Source of the DNA: Larix kaempferi | Lineage: Eukaryota > Streptophyta > Pinopsida > Pinales > Pinaceae | NCBI GenBank assembly: GCA_027924585.1 | Contig: BSBM01000646.1 | Span: 555,501-619,500, forward strand | DNA length: 64,000 nt | Direction: 5' to 3' | Shown: in pieces, positions 53,959-64,000 of the stretch | Numbering within the stretch: position 1 is the first letter of the stretch | Layout: each line of letters starts with the position of its first letter | The notes under the pieces: model-generated | What the model saw: only the letters and a program-made list of their open reading frames with translations | Told to the model about the DNA's origin: nothing | The model's database searches: none | Program-made: the position numbers and the translations under genes

Positions 53959-54541
53959 AAGATGATGATGATGATGATGACGATGATGATCATGATGATT
54001 AAGATGATGAAGATGATGATGATGATGATATAAGGAGCTTCTCTATTTTTGTTGAATCATTATTAGTGTGAGATGATGATGATGATGATGATGATGACGC
54101 CGACAATGAAGATGATGGTGATGACGATGATGATGAGGAGGAAGAAGATGATGATGATGAGGAAGAGGGTGATGAGGAACATGATGATGATGAGGAAGGG
54201 GGTGATGGCGATGATGATGATGAAGACGATGGATGATGATAAGATGGTGATGAAAATAATGATGATAATGATGATTATGATGATGATGAAGATGACGAAG
54301 ATGATGATGATGATGATGGTGATTAAAAATATGATGATGATGGTCATCATCATAATCATCATATTCATCCTCATCATCTAAATCGTCTTCGTCGTCATAA
54401 GGAGCTTCTCTAATTTTGGATATAAGGAGGATATAAGATGATGATGATGACAATGGTGATGACTATGATGACTATGACGATGACGATGATGATGATGATG
54501 ATGATGATCCTCATCATCATCATCATCATCATCATCTTCGC

Positions 54542-54575
<34 letters not shown>

Positions 54576-54715
54576 GCATCATCACCATTGTCATCACCAT
54601 CATCATCATCATCATCATCATCATCTTCATCACAATAATCATCATCACCATCATCACCATCTTAATCATGATCTTCATCATCAACATCAGCATCATCATC
54701 ATCGTCATCACCATA

Positions 54716-54754
<39 letters not shown>

Positions 54755-55261
54755 TTCATCATCATCGTCATCACCCTCTTCCTCATCATGATCTTCATCA
54801 TCATCATCACCCTCTTCCTCATCATCATCTTCATCATCATCATCGTCATCACCATCATCTTCATCGTATTCATCATCATCATCATCTTCATCATCATCAT
54901 CATCATCGTCGTCGTTGTCGTCGTCGTCGTCATCTTCATCATCATCATCATCTTCATCACCATCATCTTCATCTTCATCTTCATCATCATCATATTCATT
55001 TTAACGATCATCATCATCTTCATCTTCATCATCTTCATCACCATCATCTTCATCTTCATCATGATGATGATGAAGATGTTGATGAAAAAGAGGGAGATGA
55101 CAATGATGATGAAGATGAGGATGATGACAATGATGATGAATATGAGGACGATGATGATGATGAGGACGACGACGATAATGATGATTATGATGATGATGAT
55201 GATGATGATGATGACGATGGTGATGACGATGATGATGATGAAGATGAGGACGCTGATGAGA

Positions 55262-55293
<32 letters not shown>

Positions 55294-55653
55294 GATGATG
55301 ATGATGACGAATATGATGATGATGATGACGATGATGATGGCCTTGAAGATTATGGTGGATACCATGAAGATGATGGTGATGACCATGAATATGATGGTGA
55401 AGACCATGAATATTATCATCTTCATCATCATCGTTGTCATCATCATCACCATCATCTTCATGGTATTCATCATCATCATCATCTTCATTGTCATCATCAT
55501 CATCATCATCATCAACTTCTATGTTATCGTCATCATCATCATCATCAACTTCTCCGACATCATCATCATCATCATCACCATATTCATCATCATCATCATC
55601 ATCATCGTCGTCGTCGTCGTCATCGTCATCATATTCATAATCATCATCGTCGC

Positions 55654-55690
<37 letters not shown>

Positions 55691-55948
55691 TTCATCATCA
55701 TCATCATCATCCTCATCGTTAGCATCATCATCATCTTCATCATCATCATCATCATCATCATTGTCATCACCCTCTTCCTCATCATCATCATCATCGTCGT
55801 CATCGCCATCTTCATCATCATCATCAACTCCATCATCATCATCATCATGACCATCTTCATAATCATCATCATCGTTGCCGTCATCATCACCACCATAATG
55901 ATCATCTTCATCATCATCGTTATCATCATTATAATCATCGTCATCATC

Positions 55949-55987
<39 letters not shown>

Positions 55988-56004
55988 TTTGTCATCGTCA
56001 TCAC

Positions 56005-56041
<37 letters not shown>

Positions 56042-56165
56042 TTCATCGTCATCATCACCATCTTCATCATCATCATCATCATCATCATCACCATCTAAAT
56101 GATGATGACGATGAAGATGATGGTGATGACGATGACAACGATGATGGTGAAGATAATGAACATGA
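53827..56165. repeat. GAT/ATC compound microsatellite, right block with strand switches
   Basis: The plus strand is GAT-rich at 53827-54500, CAT-rich at 54510-55060, GAT-rich at 55060-55410, CAT-rich at 55415-56097 and GAT-rich again at 56098-56165. The TTTTGGATATAAGGAG spacer appears at 54413. Each switch creates a large imperfect inverted repeat. Confidence 0.97.
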
Positions 56166-56171
56166 TGACAA

Positions 56172-56290
56172 CGATAAGGGTGGATAGATTGGAAGAGAGT
56201 GGGGGGGATTGGGTGGATAGGAGGAGAGTGGGGGGGATTGGGTGGATAGGAAGAGAGGGGGGTGGGTTTATAGAGAGGTGGGGGGGGTCC
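56172..56290. repeat. G-rich repeat of about 34 bp
   Basis: About three units of GGTGGATAGGA(A/G)GAGAGTGGG with runs of 4-8 G. It could form G-quadruplexes. It resembles the complement of the pyrimidine-rich repeat at 27405-27700. Confidence 0.8.
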
Positions 56291-56980
56291 CAAACTTAGA
56301 GGCAATCGCATTTTATTCAACAAAAATAGTGAATAAAAATAGTTTGGAACTTTTATGTCTAGGAATGGAAATTAGATTTTATAGAGAAAGAAGCAACGCA
56401 TGTGCGCTTCTAGTAATGTATGCACGCCTATCCATGTGCGCGTGTCTGGATTGAAAAAAAAAGTGGTCCCCTTACAAACTTGGAATTAGCTTCGGATTGC
56501 CAAACCTTGAGGTTCAGTCTGATTTATAGCAGAACACATCAAATGCTGTAACTTCATGTTTTTCACACCTAGTTCCGCATATGCTCCACTAGTGCACTAC
56601 AGATGAAATTGCACACACTTGTCGAGCTCTATGTGCAGATTCTAACTATATATTTTTGGACTATATCTGTTGTTGTTTTCTATTTTTAATTGATTTTTAA
56701 CTACACTCATGTCAAATTTGTAAAAAAACATAGGTAGTTTATTGGGCCTGTAACTTTTGATTGGCTTACCTATTTTGAGAACAGAAAAGAACCCGCACGA
56801 GAGTACAAGAATACCTACAAGCTAAAAAAAAAAAAATTTGCTTATTTTCAGACCATGATATGGTGGACTAGTACTTGACCATGTCGTTTTAAGGATTCAC
56901 TGAGTTTCGTAATTTAAAAAAATATATAAAATTAACTTTTAAAATTTTGGAAAAATAGCCCCGCACAAGATTCGTCTGTT
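56291..56980. other. AT-rich stretch, no gene
   Basis: Only a purine-pyrimidine-alternating part (56394-56450) stands out. Confidence 0.5.
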
Positions 56981-56985
56981 GCCTA

Positions 56986-57676
56986 TGTTAAATTTTCATA
57001 ATTTACTTCAATTTTGATCTAGGATCTTAATTGAGAGAACAACATGTACAACAAATCTACAACATATCAATCATGGAAACAATAATGCAAGCACACAAGA
57101 GACACAGAGTTTACTTGGGGAAAACCATAAAGGTGAAAAACCCCAATAACTTCCTCAGAGATAGATAGAGCAATGATACAACCCAAGCATAAGAGATAGA
57201 CATCTCCTAGTAGCAGCTTCTCCTCCTCCACAAGTGCGCCACTCTCCCTAGAGTGTGAGAGAGAATAGAATGTGTAAAATGAGAGAGACACACTCTCTAT
57301 TTATACACTAACTTGACTTGACCTTTACTCAACTAGGTCGGCCTCAACTTAACCACTTAACATAATGCTGACTGGGCCGACACCCAATAGGGTGGTCTAA
57401 TAACCCTTTGACCCACATGGTCGACCCCCAATAGGGTGGTCTAATAACCCTTCGACCCACATGACTTATACAGGGCCGACCCCAACAAAGTGGTCTAATA
57501 ACCCATCAAGTATAAGTTACGACACTTACAATATAAATGACGACACTTCCATATAGAGGAATAATAACATCTCTATAGGAATACAAACACTTCTGTATAG
57601 AGGAATAATAACATCTCTATAGGAATACAATATACATATATGTGAAATACATTCCGAAGTTACATATACATCAACA
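56986..57676 (-). mobile_element. Solo LTR related to the left-edge copia-type element
   Basis: 691 bp, starting TGTTGATGTATATG and ending AATTTAACA on the minus strand, flanked by a perfect TSD, GCCTA (56981-56985 and 57677-57681). The TATA box TATAAATA (minus) lies at 57298-57305. It contains three tandem units of about 54 bp around GTGGTCTAATAACCC (57390-57500) and two of about 58 bp around AGAGGAATAATAACATCTCT (57556-57630). No internal element sequence is next to it. Confidence 0.92.
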
Positions 57677-57681
57677 GCCTA

Positions 57682-58120
57682 CACCTCTACATATCTTTTT
57701 CCTCATAAATTGACAATTTACATAACAAACAGGTGGACTAACAAAAACATGTGCATTATGTTTTAGAGAAAAAATAACATACCAATCTTAAAATAATGAC
57801 ATTTTGGGGTGGTTATACCACGTTTCCATAAATAAAAGTTATATATTCCGGAAGGTCATCCGTTTTTCTACGTTTCATATTTTTACACCTAATTCGAAAA
57901 AAATTTGTAGGTACCTCTAATAATTCATTTTAATGATAATATTTTGTTTTTCTAGCATGCCATTGCAACTAATATGTCATAATTGTGTATCATTACCTTG
58001 CACCAACCCTTTACATATAATGCAACACTAATACATATTGTTACTAGTGCTTCACATATCATGTGGATCATTATAATAAAAATATAGTTTTATAGTTTTT
58101 ACAATATTAAAAATATAATT

Positions 58121-58157
<37 letters not shown>

Positions 58158-60730
58158 CAAGGTAAACGACGGTTTCCTGTGCTTCACATATCACATATTA
58201 TGTAGATTATTATAATGAAAATAGTTTTTATAGTTTTTACAATATTGCAAAAATAATTAAATGTTATATATATATATAAATATATAAAATTTTATAGTAA
58301 TAAGCAAAGGGGAATCAGTATCATGAAGGATGGTGTCTATATGTTTTAGAAATGGTCAATCTAAAACGGTCAATGAATTACAGTGTATTGTATTATGAAA
58401 TACAATGGTTCTTTTTTTATACATAATGTAACCCTTTCTATTGTGTTTCTTATTTATGGTAGCATTTTTTCTATTGTACTTCCTATTTCTTTTAGAGAGA
58501 GAGAGAGAGATCACAGAGGGAATATCACAGAGGGAATTGAAAAGTTCAAGGATTTTAGTAAAAGTTTATTCTAGTTTTGAATCTAAAATGAAAATTTAAA
58601 AATAGAAAGGTAAAATTAATATTAGGTATTTCTATGTTTGCTTTATTTTAAAAGTAAAAGAAATATTATTTTTGAATTCTTAGATAAAAAGTTAGGACTT
58701 CAAACGTTTGAACATCTAAGGACATATCCTTTAAATTTCAATAATATTGAGTTATGTTGGAAAAGTAGCTACTAGTTTGAATTTGCAAATACATTGTTAT
58801 TACTTAAATTTTGTACACCTATAACATTTTTACATTAAATTTTGTACACCTATAACATTTTCACATTGATTCCTGAAAAACATCATAACCATACATTATG
58901 AACTTCATAAAAGATTCATTTCATCATTACTCAATATATGGAATGAAGGAATCGATTTTAGGTAGTATGTCAAGCCAAGGACTCGAGAAAAATGATGCCT
59001 TCTATTTTAGGTAGTATGTCAAACAACAAGTTTCTTTATAGCTACATTTTTTTTATTGAAAGGAATGGTTAAGTTTTACATAATTTATGAAAATTGATTT
59101 TACATTGAGAATAATAGAGTAAACGCGTTTCACACTTTGATCAAGTGCTCAATGGTATATTTGCAAACATTTATGAAATCATCTCTACATTTTATCTTTG
59201 AGGAGGTTTGCACTTAGTAGCATACAAGTACTTGTGATGAGTAAAATCAAATAATTATATTGGGTTTTGTTTACAACGCATTCCGGTGCAATAGGACATG
59301 GGAAATCTGAAGTGAATACAAAATCTTCTAGGAAATTTTATTAAATCAAATTTCAACTAAGTTGCCAAGACTTTACAAGGTTTTATAGTTTAGTGAAAAA
59401 TTCGCTAAGATTCTACAAGATTTTGATAACCATGTGAAAGATTCACCAAGAATTTTTAAAGGTTTGATAAATCTGTCAAATATTCGCCATGATTTTACAA
59501 GATTTTATAATTTTGTGAAAGATTCGCCGAAATTTTACAAGATTTTATAAAATAAAATAAAAATTGTAAAGCCGCAAAAATTCTTATATATATCAAAATG
59601 TACAAGATTACATATATAATAATTCACAGTTTCTTAAGGAAGCCTGAGGTGGTGAAACCACCACCCCAAGCACTCAAAAATACTATCATGACTATCTTTC
59701 TCAAAAAATAAGGCATGCCCAACAAAGGCAAAATAGGTAGAATAACATGAAACCATCAAGTTTTGACTAGCTATCAATGATCTATAGGGCATACTATGTA
59801 GTAGACTATCTAAAACAAAAAACCAAAGAAACTAAATAGAAGAGGGAGTGGTCAAAGCATCAAAACACCTCTTAGCTTTGATGTGCACCATGAGAAGAGT
59901 CCTCGCGTTCCTTAGTGATTGGGCAGCCCTCCATCTCCATGTCCAAGGAACCCACAACAAGCTACTTAGATGGGAGAGGTTCCCTTTTACGTGGAGGAAT
60001 CAGGTTGTCCAAATCCAAGCACCGTATATTCTTAGCAGAGAGGAGGCTAGGTTCAAGGGGAACTGGAGTCACCATTTCGTCTCTAGGATCGTGGTCTGGT
60101 GGTGCTTCCTTGCGTTTCCTGATCATAGGCTAGGCTCTTGGAGACACACTCTGAGAGGCTCCCCCCATCAGGTTCTCCTTAGATAACCCCTGTTTCGTTA
60201 CTCCAACATCTTCAAAACACTTCCCAAACAGAGAATGCTCCCAATTGAAATTGTCATCAAGACTGTTTAGACCATCAACAGTCTACTCCATGCTTAGAAG
60301 CATATCTAAAACTGTTTCCTTGGAGCTTCTCCATTTGGATTGAATGTACTCCATCAAGAGAGGCATCATGTTTTTAACCACCCAATAGTGATTGATCTTC
60401 CCAGCTAAGCATGTCGAGGCTAGTTACTGTGAAAAAATGCTAAACTCCCAATCATCGATAATGTAGTGAACCGACATCGAAACATAGTTGACATACCCAT
60501 CACTCCCAGAGCAACCAAAAACTTTGCATCCTAAAGCCCCACGACCACTGCTTCCACATCTTGGTGTGCCTCATTGATGGTGAGACATGGTTTCTACTTC
60601 ACACTTCTCCACCTCGCAGCACACCGCTAGCAACTAAGGAGATTGCCAAAGAACAAAGAACTAGAACCTTGGATCCATCTGAACCCCTGCTTTCTCATTA
60701 AACGTCAAATTCACATGAGGATGTTGTCAC
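57682..60730. other. AT-rich stretch without a recognisable gene
   Basis: It holds a (TA)n microsatellite (58125-58156), a (GA)n run (58495-58511), a 33-bp tandem duplication around AATTTTGTACACCTATAACA (58807 and 58840), and about four degenerate units of ATTCGCCAAGATTTTACAAG at 59380-59560. An open frame at 59848-60186 has no recognisable domain; the surroundings 59830-60700 are less AT-rich and may be a remnant of something older. Confidence 0.5.
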
Positions 60731-61164
60731 TGTGAAGAAATTGCAATAATTAATTAATGCAAATACACGAGATATCAGAAATAATAGAACTCAGAATCAC
60801 TTTTATATTAATCACAGGCCACTTCGAGGGGGCAACCTCCTTTGAGCAAGCTCAATACAATTAACTTCACGGTGCCTTCATAGGCCCCAACACACACTTA
60901 TATACTAAGTCTAGGCGCCAATACCATGGGTCAATACTATGTGTCAATACAAACCATGGGCTAAGTCTAGGCGCCAATACTATGAGTCAAAACCATGGGA
61001 CATATAATACTATGGGACGACTTACAAAGCATATGCGTCCAATACTATGGGTCAATACTATGGGCTAATATAAACTATGGATCAACAAATACTACAGGAC
61101 GACTTACAAAGCGTATGCATCCAACAACAATACACTAACAAAGTAAATACATGGGTTCCTAACA
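60731..61164 (-). repeat. 3' LTR of the deleted chromovirus, copy 2
   Basis: 434 bp. It is longer than the LTRs of copy 1 because blocks around CAATACTATGGGTCAATAC are duplicated at 60918-61080. The TATA region reads CTTATATACT (60897-60906, plus strand). Confidence 0.92.
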
Positions 61165-61226
61165 TCCCCTCTCCCTTAGAAAAAGCTTTGTCCTCAAAGA
61201 TTTAGATGTGGAAATTGATGCAGAAT

Positions 61227-62993
61227 CTAAAGGAGTGGGTCCCTTGTAGCATCCTCGGGTTGCATTCCGAGCCACTGGTGCCTTTGGAGTTTCAGGGAGG
61301 ATTGCATGGAAGGTTGTAGACGAAGAAGAACCATATCAGCGATGTGAAAAGTGCACTCAGAACGGTGCTGATCGGCTTGTTGTTTCAGTCGAATTCTTGC
61401 CATGTGAAAATTGTCCTGCAGAATGAGAAGAAGCTGATCACGGTTTCGAAGAATTGAGTCAATTGCTTGAACTGGGGAGCTACTGCAGGTGTATGGAAGA
61501 AGAACTGGTGGTGCCTGTCCAGAGACTGCTTCATATGGTGTCCTTTGAGATGTGGTACTATACCACTGGAGCGCTTCTAGGAAATCCATAGAAATAGTTG
61601 TCCAAATCTGTGGAGGGATGGGCAAGGGTTTGAGCAGTCCCAAAAGGACAGTCGTTTCACCCTTGTTGACCTGGAAAGTATCATAGTCAACCACCATCCG
61701 TTGAATTGTCCTTTTGAGTCCCTGCCAAAAGAAGTTACATTGTTCCTGGTCATATGTTTTGAGGAACCCAGAGTGCCCTACTGATGAAGAAGCATGGAGT
61801 TCATAGAAGAGATAGCCCCATTGAACAGATTGCAACCAATTTGGAACAAACAGAGAAATAGCTGTAAGAGAAACTGGGTCATCAAATGTGCGAGGAGGAG
61901 CATCTTCGACCATATTGTCCTTACCCTTCTGGTAAGTGGTCGCATAGTCATAACCCATGAGTTGGATAACCCATTTCAGGTGTGTTGGGGAGGAGACCCG
62001 TTGTTCCAGGAAAGTTTTCAGAATCTGGAGATTAGTCTTGATGCAGAAATAATTCCCCAATAGGGATGGCTTCCACTTTTGTACTATATGCAAAATAGTC
62101 ATCATTTCCTGCTGAGAGGTAGATGTGGATAAATTCTTACCGGAAAGGTATCTTGAAGGCAACAAGCTCATTGGTTCAACAAAGACACTTGCATATCTAT
62201 CCAAAGAAGTAGTGGAGACTGTTGATGGGTGCATCTGAATGGAATGGAGCTAAGCGATGACACCATGTGAATTTTTCTTAAGTATTTTTTCCAGGCGATG
62301 TGAACTGATGATGCAAAGAGACCCTGGTTGTAAGCCCATAAATTTGTGTTGTGCCCCATTGACTGAAAACTACATCCAAATTTCAGCAAAATCCCATAAG
62401 ATGGGGCCAAGTGTGCGTAACTATTGAACGCCCAAAACCACATCACATCCGCCTAAGGACAAGGCAAACATGTGAGAGTGTAGGTTATAATATTCCATAG
62501 AGATACTCACATTGTGACACTTCCCCTTGCAAGGTAAGGTGTCCCCATTGGCAACCATGACTTCAAAGTTGGAGCAAGGATGGACAAAACAATCATCCTG
62601 TTTGGAAATCCGAGGATCAATGAAGTTATGAGTGCTACTAGAATCAATGAGTATGGTAAGAGGGAGCTTCTTGAAGTATCCCCTGACTCGCATTGTTTGT
62701 GGGGTGGTGATGTCGGTTACAGCATGGAGAGAGATATCGGGTGGGTCGTCTTGAGATGGGGTGTCAACAGGTAGGTGTTGAATGTCGACCTGATCATCTA
62801 CTGTATCTAGAGCTTCTTCATCAAGTTTTGAGGCAGGCGGAGAATCCACATCCAAGAGATAGAGCTTTTGTTGAACACATCTATGTCCCCGAGTGAATTT
62901 CTCGTCACAATTATAACAAAGCCCTTTTTCTCGGTGTGCCTGCATCTCTGTTTCAGACAATTGCTTGATAGGAGTTGGTTGAGGAGCAGGCAT
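61227..62993 (-). pseudogene. pol: Protease - RNase H - integrase remnant, copy 2
   Basis: Same frame throughout. A zinc knuckle CYNCDEKFTRGHRC near 62905 leads to the protease site LTILIDSSSTHNFIDP, with Gly of DSG replaced by Ser. Two in-frame TAGs at 62370-62372 and 62250-62252 stand where copy 1 has CAG. Then DRYASVFVEPMSLLPSR joins STSQQEMMTILHIVQKW of RNase H, showing the reverse-transcriptase deletion. PTISMDFLEALQWYS-like sequence joins TSQRTPYEAVSGQAPP, showing the integrase-core deletion. The end LQRHQWLGMQPEDAT is a chromodomain remnant. The open part is 335 residues. It is non-functional as an enzyme. Confidence 0.9.
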
Positions 62994-63761
62994 GATGGGA
63001 GGTCATTGGGAACCCATATTTCTGAAGGGAACAAAGGTGGGTTTGGAGCATTATTGAGATGCGATCTTGTCCTCGGCCAGCTTAGCCAACCCTAGGACTT
63101 CCATCATTGTGTTGGGACAAAAAATTTTGACCTCTGAGCAGATTTCATCCTTGAGACCATTGATAAAACAACTCCTGTAGAATTCATCAGACAATCCTTC
63201 TATGTGATTGGGTAGTTTCTCAAATTATGTCTGATACTCTCTCACTGTGCCAGTTTGGTGAAGTTTAGTGAGTGCTCCTGTGAAGTCGTCAAAAGCACTA
63301 GGACCAAATTGTGGCAAAAGGAGTTGGCAAAAATCTGTCCAGTTTGGCTCGGGATGAGCTTTGATGTACCAACGGTACCATTGAAGGGCTTCCTGTTCCA
63401 AATGAAAGGATGCAAGTGGAACTTTCTGGACATCAAAAGTATTATGCAGACTGAAATATTGTTCTGCTCAGTATATCCATCCAGTCGGATCAGTACCATT
63501 GAAGCGAGGAAAATCAAGCTTCGGCCCACGAAAATTGCTGGAAGAAGAGAACCCGATGGCTGCAAAAGATTCTGGCTGTCGGTTATTGTTCATGGCTGAA
63601 TGCTGAAGATGGAGGCTGAGAAATTTTTCATCCAGATCTTGGAGTTTGGTTTGGATGGCTGCAAGTGCTTCCTCCATGGTGTTTGCTCCTGTGCGAGTGA
63701 CAACTATAACCAGTAATTTTTTTTTTTTGTGGGGGGGGAATGGATAGAAAAACACAGACAC
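62994..63761 (-). pseudogene. gag: Gag of the deleted chromovirus, copy 2
   Basis: It stays in one frame with the pol remnant. It reads VVTRTGANTMEEALAAIQTK, PKLDFPRFNGTDPTGWIY, a TGA (CGA in copy 1), FSLHNTFDVQKVPLASFHLE, EFYRSCFINGLKDEI and MMEVLGLAKLAEDKI. Stops lie near 63466, 63223, 63052 and 63013, but there is no frameshift. The ancestor therefore had one gag-pol frame despite its deletions. Confidence 0.88.
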
Positions 63762-64000
63762 AAGCTTATTTAGTAAGGGGAAATTTGGATTTGGGAAAAA
63801 CTCGGAGGGGTAATTGGGGTTTGACTAGGTTTTCGACACTTTCTGAGGGACAGGGAAGCAAAAAATGGAGATTTCAGAAGCGGGAACTCTATGGTAAAAT
63901 TTGAAGGCAATCGGGTGAAAATTGAAGAAGTTATGGAAAACCCTAAAAATAGACAAATGTGGGATTTCTGGTCTTGGGAAGTGAAATTTGGGATAAGGTC
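63762..64000 (-). other. Leader of copy 2 (partial)
   Basis: Matches the copy 1 leader near 33980-34250, including the poly-A (T on plus) run before the ATG. Cut off by the window end. Confidence 0.8.

Larger units (their letters stand above)
60731..64000 (-). mobile_element. Deleted chromovirus-type element, copy 2 (runs past the window end)
   Basis: The 3' LTR is 60731-61164, then a purine tract (minus strand), then pol, protease and gag in reverse order up to the leader at the window edge. The 5' LTR and second TSD lie outside. The five bases left of it are GTCAC. It has the same three internal deletions as copy 1 and is clearly the same family. Confidence 0.95.

Noticed and set aside
49490-56323. 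Many long open frames of poly-Met, -Ile, -Ser, -His and -Asp/Glu
   Set aside because: GAT and its complement leave five of six frames without stops, so these are by-products of the microsatellite, without any domain.
49285-56450. GC-rich purine-pyrimidine stretches on both sides of the GAT domain as terminal inverted repeats
   Set aside because: Likeness between 49285-49350 and the complement of 56394-56450 is weak and could come from simple CG/TG alternation.
59848-60186. 112-residue frame as a gene
   Set aside because: No domain, no neighbouring gene signals; overlapping frames are equally open.

Overview
The window reads as nuclear DNA of a land plant and is almost entirely repetitive. 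The evidence is LTR retrotransposons with 5-bp target-site duplications (TSDs), TGGTATCAGAGC-type primer sites, a chromovirus-like and a very large Tat-like Ty3/gypsy element, a plant-mobile-domain-like reading frame, and long tandem satellites. I see no intact host gene, no rRNA or tRNA gene, no CRISPR array and nothing bacterial. The species cannot be fixed from the sequence.

Layout. 1-1642 is the 3' end of a Ty1/copia-type element: two minisatellites, a polypurine tract and an LTR. 2658-9534 is a broken coiled-coil reading frame, split by a young and nearly intact Ty1/copia element (2893-9126). That frame sits just upstream of an LTR (9595-11845), which itself carries a nested solo LTR (10244-10936). 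11887-27264 is a complete 15.4-kb Tat-like Ty3/gypsy element on the minus strand. It has gag, protease, RT-RNaseH-INT, a second RNase H downstream of integrase, and an antisense plant-mobile-domain-like gene with an intron. 27368-28419 looks like the last exons of a decayed gene.

30020-42812 is a satellite domain of about 360-bp monomers in three subfamilies. It is interrupted by a deleted chromovirus (32805-37193), and one array reverses direction at 40579-40587. 45184-48258 is a decayed transposase-like gene on the minus strand. 49488-56165 is a giant GAT/ATC microsatellite with mirror-image blocks. It is interrupted by a second copy of the coiled-coil-ORF retroelement (52266-53826). 56986-57676 is a solo LTR, and 60731-64000 is a second copy of the deleted chromovirus on the minus strand.

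The units act as nested parasites rather than as a pathway. The copia element is inserted in the coiled-coil ORF, a solo LTR lies in that family's LTR, the deleted chromovirus lies in a satellite monomer, and the GAT array surrounds a retroelement fragment. The most unusual points are the Tat element's architecture, the two deleted chromovirus copies that share the same internal deletions, the coiled-coil-ORF LTR family, and the reversing satellite. All elements carry nonsense changes. Several are CAG to TAG, as expected from decay of methylated DNA.
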